Origin: Aphanomyces cochlioides
Taxonomy: Eukaryota > Oomycota > Saprolegniomycetes > Saprolegniales > Verrucalvaceae
Direction: 5' to 3'
NCBI GenBank assembly: GCA_019828595.1
Contig: JAHQRK010000022.1
Location: forward strand, 62,001-126,000
Length of the DNA: 64,000 nt
The translations under genes were made by a program, and so were the position numbers. Within the stretch, counting starts at the first letter, position 1, and every line of letters starts with the position of its first letter. Below, piece by piece: positions 19,090 to 28,682 of this stretch. The notes beneath the pieces were generated by a model. The model searched no databases. It saw nothing but the letters and a program-made list of their open reading frames with translations, and had not been told where the DNA came from.

Positions 19090-22000
19090 TTAATTTGGGG
19101 CTGAAGGTTGGAGCGCGAGCAAAGTCGGGTACTTGGCTACCAGTGGGCGATAGACAGGTTGTCTATGCAAAGTATTGATTGCTGAAATTGCTTCCACTCG
19201 TTGAGGGCTGTCAACTTCTTGGAGGCGAAGCCATCTGCGGATCGATGCATGCCATCGGATGAAGCTGACTTCTTGCCAAATTTCTGGCGGAGGCGGCTTC
19301 TTCGATTCGAACTTGGCGGCGTTGTGCGTTGTCCAAATATAGTGAAGGTTGGAAGCACACAGAAGAGCCCAGAGCACAAACAGTATGTCTTGAAGCTGGC
19401 TACCGCGTTCGTTGACTTGAAAGCGGTCGATGTTGGTGATGGCAGTCCAATCGAAATTGACACCGAAGCATCGCCAAGCGGTCGCGTGAAAACGCCAAAG
19501 GGGATACACGCGAGAGCAGGTGTGGAAGGCGTGGTGTTGGTTCTCCGGTGCGTCGCAATTGGTATAGCCACAGCAAATTACGTCTGGCTGCTGAGGTTGC
19601 AAGTAGAACAAGCGCGAGTTGACAGGCAGCATGTTGAACAACAGTCGAAACCAAACGTCGCCATGGAGGGGAGGCGGCCAACGGCATGTTTTGCGGATGA
19701 GTCGCACGTAGGTCGCAATATCTTGTTGCTCGACGCGGGACGATGTCGCCACTGGGTGCGGTTTTCCATCCGAAGGGGCGTGATGCGCCAAACGTGATAC
19801 GAGTCGCTTGGGCCAACGCTCGAAGGATAGCAATTGATCTTTGAAAAGTGCCTTGAAAGGGTGACTTGTTGTATCGATATCGGTCAAAGCAGTTCCAGTT
19901 CGAACGCCAGACGTGCGGAGGACTTGGTCGAATATCTTGGTGAGGTGGCTATAAACTTGACCAGCACGTTCGGGTGCTGCAAATCCCATCGCGCCGTTCG
20001 CTTGTAACGTCACTTGTGCCGCACGGTTGTTGGATGACAGTCGATCAATAAACGCAGCTCTTGTAGGCCATGTCCCTTGCCGTGTCAAGAAGTCTTTGAG
20101 GCAGTGGAAACCGTTTTGAGACGCATGTCTACACCATCGACGACACAGAGCAGTCTTCACGACATTTGATGTAGCACCCGCAGGACCAACTTGCAGAGCG
20201 GGGTAGGATGTCAGCCACACGGGGAGGTTCAAAAGTTCTTCGAGGCTTGGTGGCGAAGCGGTTCGCTTGGCCATAGGTGTGGCGGCCCATTGATGCCAAA
20301 TGTCGTGCCAAAGAGGATGCAGCTCCCACAAAAACAACCACTTGGAGCTGTGGTTGGGGAAGTACGTGAGAAAGTCGAACGGGTGGGTGTCGCGATACAG
20401 CTTGTTCATGACACGGGAAAATTGTCTCTTGACAAGCAACTTCCATGGGGCAAATGTGTTGGGTGAATTGGGCTGCATCAAGAGTTGGAGCCGCAGCAGT
20501 CGCTGAGTCCGAAGCTTCGAAGCCACATGCGGAATACCGAGGCCGAGTTTTTGATCGAACTGCCACTTGCGGCAAATAGTTGAGCGATGATGGTCGGTGA
20601 TTTGCGTCTTCCGACCAAGGATGTACTTGTTGACCATTCTTTGCCAAACGGCAACCATCGTTGGAGGCACATACACTGCAGCCGTGACATGCCATAACAA
20701 CGACAACAACATGGTCGATACGATGAGTTTGCGGCCTTGGATGGTTCGCGCACGACTTCCCCACGTTTGAAACGCAGCCAGAAACTTGTCGTTCAGTTGC
20801 TGGACTTGAAAATCGCGCGGCAGTCGGTGGCCAAAGAGAATACCAAGGTATTTCACTGGCTTCTCGCTCGGCAAGACGTTCAAGAGGCCACCATCGTCGA
20901 TGTCTTCGATATCGAGATTGTTGTTGAGCGCCAAAGTCATGCACTTGGCAACGTTGAGACGAGCTCCAGACACAGAGCAAAAGTCTTCGACAATTGCCAT
21001 TTGCTCGACCGCCGCTTGGAGGGATGACGAGAGTAGAGTCGTGTCGTCGGCAAAGTAGATGCTCGTCAGTGAGTCTCCATTTGGAAGGGGAATACCAAAA
21101 TCAGGAGATCCGCGTAGCATTTCGCCGAGTGGCTCGAGGTAAAGTACGAAGAGCATGCACGATAGGGGGCAACCTTGCTTGACTCCGCGGGTAGGCCGTA
21201 TGGTAGGGCCAAGACCGTCGTTGAAAATGATCTGGACCAGAGGCGTATTGTAAAGCAACTGAACCCAAGACACAAATGTGGGACCGATGTTCATCTCCTT
21301 GAGTACGTCGAAGAGAAAGCCTTGGTCAACCATATCGTATGCCTTGGAAAAGTCGAGAAACGTCGCGTAGTAGTCGTGGTCTTCATTGGTACAGAAAGTC
21401 TGCAATGCTTGTACCAGCATCACGTGGTCGTGCAAGCGACGGCCAGGGACAAAACCAGCTTGGCTTGGGTGAGCGAGGTATGGGGCAACTTGTGCAAGAC
21501 GGTAGGCCAGCGCCCGCGATAGAATCTTGACTTCAACCGACATGAGAGTAATCGGCCGATAGTTGCCAGGGTCGCCTCTGTCTCCAGCCTTGAACAAGAG
21601 CGCCACTGCACTTCGGCGTTGTTGGAGCAGGAGGTGACCGTGATGGGTGAGTTGGTAGTTGAACACCTTGAGCAGGATTTGGGCGAATACGTCCGGGGAG
21701 ACTTGAAAGAAAGCTGCAGGCCAGCCGTCTGAACCAGGAGACTTGTTCGGGTTCAGAGACTTGAGCGCGCCGCACAGGTCTTCCGCCGTGAGAGGACTTT
21801 CCAGAGCGTCGCGCTGTTCTTGAGTGAGACGTCGAGTAATGGCTCGAATGATAGCTCGGCGACGGGCCCGATTCAACGGTGGTTGGTCTCTTGGAGTGAC
21901 CATGATGTTTTTCCAATGAGACGTAAAACCAGCCTTGACTTCAGACGGGTCAGTCGACGTTACACCGTTGATTGTCACGGACGAGAGCGGCACTTTGATC

Positions 22001-23244
22001 CCCTTGGGTCGACGAAAAAAGTGACTGGTACCTCGCTCGTTGACGTTGGCGTGAAAGTCGAATTGCTGATCCAGGTTGAACTGTCGGTACTCGCTGCGGG
22101 CAGTGTCAAGGGCTTGACGGGCGGTATTAACAATGGATGTCTCAACGAGTCCCATGTCGAATGCTCGGCGGGAAGTAAGCCACTTCATCTTGAGGCTGTT
22201 GAGTGTGTACTTCATCGAGTCAATGTACTGGCGATGACTGACTTGGAGACGCTTCTTCATTCTCTTCAACCAGCCGTACCACTTTGCGCCAAAGTTTTGA
22301 GTGTCGTCTGCGCGCATCTCGTCCAAAAGTTGATTGGCTTCGGCCTTGATCGCTGCGACTACTTGAGGGTTCTTTAAGAGCTCACGGGGGAGGCGCCAGT
22401 AACTTCGGTCGGGAGCTCGCTGCTCGCAGGAGAGGACCACTTTGTGTTCCATGTGGTCGCCTGCAAAGCTGCTTGGGGAATAGCTTGAACGTGCGTACGT
22501 TTGAGCGACGATATCTTGGTCCACAAACAGGTAGTCGAGGCGGTTGCTTCGACCAGGGCCGCTGTAAACGCGCTCGTTGGGGTGGTGCATCCTCCACGCA
22601 TCGATAACACCAAGTGCTGAAAGCCAGGCAATGCATTCCGCCTTACCAGCGTTGTGGTCTTGGCGAGGTCGAGTCGCGTCCAGATGCTCTTCCAGGGGTA
22701 AGTTGAAATCGCCTCCGACAAAGTGAATGCTGTCGTCTTCAAAGTCGCGAGGCAGATCGTCGAAAAACGGTGCTCGAGAGTGAGCGATAACCGGGGCATA
22801 GACGTTGTGAAAGTACACAGGAACGCCGTCCCACTGAGTTCGAACAACCATGTATCTTCCAGGTCGGTCATGGGTGGTCAAGTGTTGCAGGTCGAGGAAT
22901 CCAGGCATGGATCCATGGAAATACGATGCCACACCGCAGCGCCGATTGTTGAGTGAGTCGACGCGATCAGTGCGGAGATCGTTGGTGAAGAGCTTGTATT
23001 TGCCAACGCCTACTTCGTTGTTGAGGTGGAGTTGGAAGGTTTCGAGATGTTTGATGTTATTGATTTTGGTTTCTTGAAAGAAAACGGCTTGGGTCGGAAT
23101 TTGGAGTCGCCGCGCCACAAGATGTCCGTTGTCTTTCAGCCCATTGAGGTTGGCAGTGGTCAGTTCGAGTATGGGGAACTTGGTGAAGAGACCGGCCGCG
23201 ACCACCTTAGCCACGGAACGCGACAGACGTTGCGTTCGCAACAT
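19090..23244 (-). CDS. ORF2 polyprotein: APE endonuclease and reverse transcriptase (family A, 1384 aa)
   Basis: ORF2 makes the nick and the cDNA for target-primed reverse transcription. The ATG at 23244 is genuine and lies 38 bp inside the end of ORF1. The APE domain spans about residues 25-270: ANLNGL, QETK (Glu58), GGDFNLP (Asp179, Asn181), NRLDY (Asp237) and AGDH (Asp263, His264). The RT covers about 490-800, with NKSPGSDGWPAAFF, FKAGDRGDPGNYRPITLMS, FLDFSKAYDMVD, GVKQGCPLSC and the catalytic FADD near 732-735. A long connector follows, then a Cys/His motif (CCGYTNCD, HHAFHTC); other copies read CCVY. I see no RNase H domain. All key residues are present, so this copy could be active. Confidence 0.92.
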   Translation of the reverse strand: MLRTQRLSRSVAKVVAAGLFTKFPILELTTANLNGLKDNGHLVARRLQIPTQAVFFQETKINNIKHLETFQLHLNNEVGVGKYKLFTNDLRTDRVDSLNNRRCGVASYFHGSMPGFLDLQHLTTHDRPGRYMVVRTQWDGVPVYFHNVYAPVIAHSRAPFFDDLPRDFEDDSIHFVGGDFNLPLEEHLDATRPRQDHNAGKAECIAWLSALGVIDAWRMHHPNERVYSGPGRSNRLDYLFVDQDIVAQTYARSSYSPSSFAGDHMEHKVVLSCEQRAPDRSYWRLPRELLKNPQVVAAIKAEANQLLDEMRADDTQNFGAKWYGWLKRMKKRLQVSHRQYIDSMKYTLNSLKMKWLTSRRAFDMGLVETSIVNTARQALDTARSEYRQFNLDQQFDFHANVNERGTSHFFRRPKGIKVPLSSVTINGVTSTDPSEVKAGFTSHWKNIMVTPRDQPPLNRARRRAIIRAITRRLTQEQRDALESPLTAEDLCGALKSLNPNKSPGSDGWPAAFFQVSPDVFAQILLKVFNYQLTHHGHLLLQQRRSAVALLFKAGDRGDPGNYRPITLMSVEVKILSRALAYRLAQVAPYLAHPSQAGFVPGRRLHDHVMLVQALQTFCTNEDHDYYATFLDFSKAYDMVDQGFLFDVLKEMNIGPTFVSWVQLLYNTPLVQIIFNDGLGPTIRPTRGVKQGCPLSCMLFVLYLEPLGEMLRGSPDFGIPLPNGDSLTSIYFADDTTLLSSSLQAAVEQMAIVEDFCSVSGARLNVAKCMTLALNNNLDIEDIDDGGLLNVLPSEKPVKYLGILFGHRLPRDFQVQQLNDKFLAAFQTWGSRARTIQGRKLIVSTMLLSLLWHVTAAVYVPPTMVAVWQRMVNKYILGRKTQITDHHRSTICRKWQFDQKLGLGIPHVASKLRTQRLLRLQLLMQPNSPNTFAPWKLLVKRQFSRVMNKLYRDTHPFDFLTYFPNHSSKWLFLWELHPLWHDIWHQWAATPMAKRTASPPSLEELLNLPVWLTSYPALQVGPAGATSNVVKTALCRRWCRHASQNGFHCLKDFLTRQGTWPTRAAFIDRLSSNNRAAQVTLQANGAMGFAAPERAGQVYSHLTKIFDQVLRTSGVRTGTALTDIDTTSHPFKALFKDQLLSFERWPKRLVSRLAHHAPSDGKPHPVATSSRVEQQDIATYVRLIRKTCRWPPPLHGDVWFRLLFNMLPVNSRLFYLQPQQPDVICCGYTNCDAPENQHHAFHTCSRVYPLWRFHATAWRCFGVNFDWTAITNIDRFQVNERGSQLQDILFVLWALLCASNLHYIWTTHNAAKFESKKPPPPEIWQEVSFIRWHASIRRWLRLQEVDSPQRVEAISAINTLHRQPVYRPLVAKYPTLLALQPSAPN

Positions 23245-26200
23245 CTCCCAGCATGAGTGTCTGAGTGTCGGGTTGGAACATCACTTGGTTGTCGAAGGTG
23301 GGGTCCAGGGAGCCAGCCTCATGGAATTCCAGGATCGTGGTCAAGACGTATCGCGACTTCTCGTCTTCGCCGGCATACAACGTTTCCATGATATTCCAAA
23401 TCAAGAGGCCGAAGCTCGTGTCAAGCAATATGGCAGATAGCGATACGCCCGACAAACAGCGGGAGCCCAAATGAGAAGCCAGTGCAGTGACCGGGTACTT
23501 GGTAGAGGCCACGATCGCAGCATCACTGTTGTAGTACGTTGGAGCATGAATGGCCAAGAGAACTTCTGCCACAGCCAACACTTCTTCCAGGTCGCCGCGG
23601 TGGAGGGAAATCTCGTCGCCGTCAATGGTAGTATCGATGAAGTCGATGTTCTTGAATAGCTCGATGTTGCTGAAGATGGCTTGAACGTGCTCGCGGGTCA
23701 TACGCACACCCCACGTCAATGAGTACAGCTGGGAGAACGGTTTGTCTCCACCCCAAGTCGCTCGAAGCCACCGATGGAGGAGGCGTTGTCTCACAAAGTA
23801 CTCAAAGCATGCACGGTCTTCATCAAAAAGTCGGTGCAGTTGCAAGCCAAATTCAATCGGGGAACGCTCGAGATGGCTACACAGCATGTCGACGCGGCCG
23901 TCGTTGATGAGTTGGGCAAGGTTGAACGAGCTGTTGGTCACTGCATCTTCGACTTGGGTTGAGAGATGCAATGGAACTTTGGCTGTCTTGGTGTCGAGGT
24001 CTTGTAGTTCGGCGAGAATTTCGTCAAGAGACATTTCTATGCGCTTGGGAACGCCATCTTGGATCTTGGTGCCGCCGACAAATTGACCGGACGTAGGGAG
24101 GTGGGGAGGGTCATCCGAGACGTCCAGCTTGGGTACAATCGTTGAGATCTTGTAATCGCCAAACTGAGCAACGTGTTCCTCGGGGTTGACACACACACGT
24201 TCGTCGAGGGCTTCAAACATGTTGGGCGAAATCCAAGAGCGGCCATGCTCGGGGGAATCCACTTGCTGTTGCGTCTTCTTGCGCTTGCCTCTCGACGCCT
24301 TGACGCCAGTCCACTGCGGAGGGTTGGCTTGCGCAGTTTTCCGACGTTTTGGCGCCTTGGGAGTCGAAGAAGGCGGGTTGGTTGGGCTGGGAGCTGGCTT
24401 GTTCAATCCATATTGGCGGGACGTTGCATCAAGGTCCAAACGAACCAAGTTCTTGTCACGAAAATACCACCCTTGACCGTACACGCGGAGACAACGGCCC
24501 TTGAAAAGAATTTCTTCGACGAGACGGCCGTCGCGCTGTATGGTCGTTGGTACGGAGGTTCCTTCAAAGTAAAGGCGGTACCGAGAGCTCGCCATACCGC
24601 TTGAAGAGGAAACGTTGGGGTAGGAGCCCCACAGGAAGCGTGGCTCCAACTTGGTCATGACGTCGAAGATCAGGCGCTCTTCGTCTTGATCTTGAAGGCC
24701 TTGAGGGATGTCCATGAAAAATCCGCCGAGGACGTGCGGAACGTTCATCGTGAAGTGTTGGGACGAGCCATCTCGAGCGACTTGAATCTTAAACGCGATG
24801 CCTCGCAGCTTCGTCATCGCTTCGTGAGAGGCAACACCCCACTTGAGCATGCGGTTCGGGATGTCCTTCTCGCATCTCACAATGTCAGCAATCGCAGTGT
24901 CGAGGCCGAGGGCTTGGTTGTCGAAAAGGATCGATGCCATGGCAGCTGAAACATCGATGGTCTTCGTGTGTGCACCCGTGGGCATCTGCAACCAGCCGAC
25001 GATGCCGCGCGCCGAGTGCTTCTGGATCGGGAGGGTGTCTTCAAACGTGAGGGTTCCAGCAGCACGCTTGCGAAGGAGGGGTTCGAGTTCCTCCATCGTG
25101 GGCTGGTAAGGAGCAACGTCCTTGGTCTTGATGGCCTTGGCAGACTGAGACCGCTGTTGCGCTTGGAAGGCCCATACGTCGTTGGGGGCCTGGCGGTTGT
25201 TGGGTTGGCCACGGCCAGGTGTCTGGGCTCCGCCAGATTGAGAAATGTTTTCCAAATGCGATCCGGGTGAAGCCTGAGACGACGGCTGGCGGACTGAGTG
25301 AGAGTCCGAGTCGTGCGTCAGACCAACACTCAAGCGTGCGTCAGAGGCTTGGTCTTGTCCGGACCCATGGTGGACAGAGTCACACGTTTGACCTTCACTC
25401 GCGTTGGACTTCGAGAAGCTTCCATGGGTGACTTGGTCTTGAGTATTCCCATGACCAACACTGGCCACAGGGTTGTTCGCGATTGTTCCAGATCTTGCCC
25501 GATGATTCTTCGAGAAGAGACCATCACTCATGGAGCGACTAGTCTCGATGGGATCTTGACCTGTCGCCAGAGTGGACTTGTCGCTCGGGGGATTCTTCGA
25601 GAAGGGACCTTCACTCAGGGATGGACTGTTCTCGAATCTTCCTTGACATGTCGTCATGTTGACGTCGGTGCTTGAGCGAGTCTTCGAGAAGCCACTATCA
25701 CTCGTCGAGAGAACATTCTCGAAAGGAACAGAACCCAACGGAGTCTTGCCAGGCAAGCCACCATCACTCACGATGGACGTGGTTGATGGAGATTCTTCGG
25801 GCAAGGTCGTTGACGTCATGAGCACATCTTCCGAGGTTGGAACGCCGTCTTGCCAGGCTTCGTCGCAAGTGTCAGAGGTCGTTGGATCATTCGCGGGATC
25901 GCAAGCCTTCGTCGAGCGAGTCACAGGCAAGGGTTCAAAACGGCGCGGTTTCGAAGGGGTTGCACGTTGACGTGGAAACGGAACGCGCGTTGGAGTAGGG
26001 AGCGGATTCGTAGACGCGTCATGATGCGAAGCGTTGGAAGCATCGTCGACGTCCTCTTCCAACGACGACGCCATGTCGGTATCGCTTGGGGATGGGTCAG
26101 CAACGACGATGACGTCCATATCGCTGGGGCTGGACGCCGAGGGAGAGAACGCGGAGGAGCAAGATGGGGCACGAGGGTTGGTCGAGCGGGTAGCAACCAT
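23207..26200 (-). CDS. ORF1 protein of family A retrotransposon (997 aa)
   Basis: I chose the ATG at 26200 (MVATRSTNPR) because the longer frame upstream would need a TTG start; the context is strong (ACAATATGG) and matches family B. The leader is 52 nt. Residues 1-330 are Ser/Thr/Asp-rich and contain a degenerate repeat, about 29-33 residues long, with units centred on SDSGFSK, SEGPFSKN, SDGLFSKN and HGSFSKSN. The core at about 345-610 is homologous to family B ORF1 (LTFEDTLPIQKHS, VGWLQM, KLEPRFLWGSY, GRCLRVYGQGW). A basic KRKK segment and a helical C-terminus follow. It presumably binds element RNA; no known domain is evident to me. Confidence 0.85.
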   Translation of the reverse strand: MVATRSTNPRAPSCSSAFSPSASSPSDMDVIVVADPSPSDTDMASSLEEDVDDASNASHHDASTNPLPTPTRVPFPRQRATPSKPRRFEPLPVTRSTKACDPANDPTTSDTCDEAWQDGVPTSEDVLMTSTTLPEESPSTTSIVSDGGLPGKTPLGSVPFENVLSTSDSGFSKTRSSTDVNMTTCQGRFENSPSLSEGPFSKNPPSDKSTLATGQDPIETSRSMSDGLFSKNHRARSGTIANNPVASVGHGNTQDQVTHGSFSKSNASEGQTCDSVHHGSGQDQASDARLSVGLTHDSDSHSVRQPSSQASPGSHLENISQSGGAQTPGRGQPNNRQAPNDVWAFQAQQRSQSAKAIKTKDVAPYQPTMEELEPLLRKRAAGTLTFEDTLPIQKHSARGIVGWLQMPTGAHTKTIDVSAAMASILFDNQALGLDTAIADIVRCEKDIPNRMLKWGVASHEAMTKLRGIAFKIQVARDGSSQHFTMNVPHVLGGFFMDIPQGLQDQDEERLIFDVMTKLEPRFLWGSYPNVSSSSGMASSRYRLYFEGTSVPTTIQRDGRLVEEILFKGRCLRVYGQGWYFRDKNLVRLDLDATSRQYGLNKPAPSPTNPPSSTPKAPKRRKTAQANPPQWTGVKASRGKRKKTQQQVDSPEHGRSWISPNMFEALDERVCVNPEEHVAQFGDYKISTIVPKLDVSDDPPHLPTSGQFVGGTKIQDGVPKRIEMSLDEILAELQDLDTKTAKVPLHLSTQVEDAVTNSSFNLAQLINDGRVDMLCSHLERSPIEFGLQLHRLFDEDRACFEYFVRQRLLHRWLRATWGGDKPFSQLYSLTWGVRMTREHVQAIFSNIELFKNIDFIDTTIDGDEISLHRGDLEEVLAVAEVLLAIHAPTYYNSDAAIVASTKYPVTALASHLGSRCLSGVSLSAILLDTSFGLLIWNIMETLYAGEDEKSRYVLTTILEFHEAGSLDPTFDNQVMFQPDTQTLMLGDVANATSVAFRG

Positions 26201-26252
26201 ATTGTCAGATAGCGTAGAGTGGTACTGCGGGGTAGCTGGCAAATTGGAAACT

Positions 26253-26266
26253 GCCGCGATAGCTCA
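26253..26266 (+). repeat. 14-nt tRNA stub between stacked family A insertions
   Basis: GCCGCGATAGCTCA is both the right-hand duplication of the full-length element and the left-hand duplication of the 76-bp fragment. It shows that the rebuilt tRNA was hit a second time at the same position. Confidence 0.93.
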
Positions 26267-26342
26267 CTGCAATGGGGAGGTATATTAATAGACTTTCAAT
26301 ATCTACTAATACTAATATTGCCTACTAACGGCTCATCCCACT
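26267..26342 (-). mobile_element. 76-bp family A insertion made only of the 3' RNA structure
   Basis: The 76 bp match 18932-19007 and stop at the base of the outer stem. The fragment is bounded by the 14-bp duplication on the left (26253-26266) and the complete tRNA on the right. It carries no coding sequence, so it is an extreme 5' truncation, or a SINE-like unit, mobilised by a family A enzyme. Confidence 0.93.
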
Positions 26343-26390
<48 letters not shown>

Positions 26391-26415
26391 ACTGGTTCGA
26401 TCCCGGTTCGTGGCA
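26343..26415 (+). tRNA. tRNA-Phe (GAA)
   Basis: Intact copy restored after two successive insertions; its immediate upstream sequence is the 76-bp family A fragment. Confidence 0.98.
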
Positions 26416-27466
26416 TTGTTTTCACCACCACGCCTGCTTTTTCATTCACAACATCGCACCCTTCTTTTACACCACGGAGCGCACTTACACGCGCACACAC
26501 TAACACATTGGACTTGTCCATTTCATTCACAACTCACACACCAACATAACCATGGACTGCACCTTTTACACTGCCATTCAAATTGCAAAGACAAAACACA
26601 GCATCCACGCACAGAATGCGATGCCATACATTCCTCCAAAGTCTCACGCCCAAGCTTGTCTCGCTCCTCTCTCAACGATCGAATGAAGCACAACTCATTC
26701 TCATGTCTTACTCTCGACAGCACACACAACCAAAATGGCGTCTAAGCAAGACGTTGATGTTTTCAGCGACAATACACATTACAAGGCGATGGCTTCCTTC
26801 AGGACAGCACACACTTAACAATCATACGCGGAGGAGTTCCATCATGTAGAGGCCATGCATCATATGCTGGACGTCGTATCGTGTTCTCTTCAAAGAGCTA
26901 TGAATAGAAAGAACGACCCATCCAATGCATGTGAAAGTTGCACGTAATGTGGAGCAAGCATACGTTGTCCACACTGATTCAAGTTCGACGAGGAGAATAC
27001 TCTATGCTCCAAAAAGTGCTCTTTTGACGACTTCTCGAGGCGAGGGACAATGACCCTCGATTTCTGTCAATATTCCGATCTCATTCGAATCCCTCCTGTG
27101 GATAGTTCTTTCAACCACACATCGTTTGCTTTCTGAGCTACAAGACTCTAGATATTACTGTAGGATGAGTTTTTATGTCATTGCTTTAAAGTATATGTCA
27201 TAGCATGGGAATCGCCAGAAGAAAGGACCATGACGTGGTTAGCGAAGCATGGGCAGACGAGTGTATTCCCTGTGATGTGGAAATGAAACGGGATACTTTG
27301 TAGTATGGGATGTCAGTTAGTTGACAATGGTGTGTTTGAGTGTGCGTGTTGTTGCATAAGCTGAAGGAGGTAGTGTTCAGGGTGTATGGGAGGTGTTGTC
27401 AGGTGTGTGTATGTGTGTGGAAGAGGACGTGCGAGTGTGTGTGCATGGTCCTATGGAAGCATATAC

Positions 27467-27514
<48 letters not shown>

Positions 27515-27539
27515 ACTGGTTCGATCCCGGTTCGTGGCA
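27467..27539 (+). tRNA. tRNA-Phe (GAA)
   Basis: Intact copy with native upstream spacer. Confidence 0.98.
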
Positions 27540-28604
27540 TTGTTTTCACCACCACGCCTGCTTTTTCATTCACAACATCGCACCCTTCTTTTACACCACG
27601 GAGCGCACTTACACGCGCACACACTAACACATTGGACTTGTCCATTTCATTCACAACTCACACACCAACATAACCATGGACTGCACCTTTTACACTGCCA
27701 TTCAAATTGCAAAGACAAAACACAGCATCCACGCACAGAATGCGATGCCATACATTCCTCCAAAGTCTCACGCCCAAGCTTGTCTCGCTCCTCTCTCAAC
27801 GATCGAATGAAGCACAACTCATTCTCATGTCTTACTCTCGACAGCACACACAACCAAAATGGCGTCTAAGCAAGACGTTGATGTTTTCAGCGACAATACA
27901 CATTACAAGGCGATGGCTTCCTTCAGGACAGCACACACTTAACAATCATACGCGGAGGAGTTCCATCATGTAGAGGCCATGCATCATATGCTGGACGTCG
28001 TATCGTGTTCTCTTCAAAGAGCTATGAATAGAAAGAACGACCCATCCAATGCATGTGAAAGTTGCACGTAATGTGGAGCAAGCATACGTTGTCCACACTG
28101 ATTCAAGTTCGACGAGGAGAATACTCTATGCTCCAAAAAGTGCTCTTTTGACGACTTCTCGAGGCGAGGGACAATGACCCTCGATTTCTGTCAATATTCC
28201 GATCTCATTCGAATCCCTCCTGTGGATAGTTCTTTCAACCACACATCGTTTGCTTTCTGAGCTACAAGACTCTAGATATTACTGTAGGATGAGTTTTTAT
28301 GTCATTGCTTTAAAGTATATGTCATAGCATGGGAATCGCCAGAAGAAAGGACCATGACGTGGTTAGCGAAGCATGGGCAGACGAGTGTATTCCCTGTGAT
28401 GTGGAAATGAAACGGGATACTTTGTAGTATGGGATGTCAGTTAGTTGACAATGGTGTGTTTGAGTGTGCGTGTTGTTGCATAAGCTGAAGGAGGTAGTGT
28501 TCAGGGTGTATGGGAGGTGTTGTCAGGTGTGTGTATGTGTGTGGAAGAGGACGTGCGAGTGTGTGTGCATGGTCCTATGGAAGCATATACGCCGCGATAG
28601 CTCA

Positions 28605-28680
28605 ATGTCAATGGGGAGTCTATTTGTAGTTAATGTAAACTACAAACTAATATTGCCCGAAGGCTCATCCCATTTCCAAC
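28605..28680 (-). ncRNA. 3'-terminal RNA structure of family B
   Basis: In RNA sense, the outer stem AAUGGG(AU)GAG (28674-28664) pairs with CUCCCCAUU (28618-28610). A CC-UUCG-GG tetraloop hairpin (28664-28655), the conserved AAUAUUAG and a perfect 9-bp hairpin UUUGUAGUU/AACUACAAA (28646-28623, 6-nt loop) complete it. The plan equals that of family A although hairpin sequences differ, which supports a conserved fold. The stop codon of ORF3 is only 78 nt from the element end, so this fold is essentially the whole 3' UTR. Confidence 0.65.
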
Positions 28681-28682
28681 TG

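Larger units (their letters stand above)
18932..26252 (-). mobile_element. Full-length family A tRNA-targeted non-LTR retrotransposon
   Basis: The element is 7321 bp with both ORFs open. The left stub GCCGCGATAGCTCA is at 18918-18931, and the identical 14 bp at 26253-26266 begins the rebuilt target. It has no LTRs, no inverted repeats and no poly(A) tail. The 5' leader is 52 nt and the 3' UTR 158 nt. The APE endonuclease and RT plus a precise target place it among target-specific APE-type LINEs; a relationship to the L1/Tx1 group is my inference from the ORF2 layout. This is the only uninterrupted family A copy in the window. Confidence 0.95.
26343..28590 (+). repeat. tRNA-Phe array block 4 (two units)
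   Basis: Units start at 26343 and 27467, with spacers as in block 1. The block ends at stub 28591-28604, next to full-length family B. Confidence 0.97.

Noticed and set aside
19201..19797. Plus-strand frames up to 198 aa opposite ORF2
   Set aside because: They are antisense shadows of the retrotransposon ORFs with no independent start context or recognisable domain.
26201..26242. N-terminal extension of family A ORF1
   Set aside because: It would require a TTG start; the downstream ATG has strong context and aligns with the family B start.
18932..26252. LTR retrotransposon or R2-like element with restriction-type endonuclease
   Set aside because: No terminal repeats are present, and ORF2 begins with a clear APE domain rather than a C-terminal restriction-like endonuclease.
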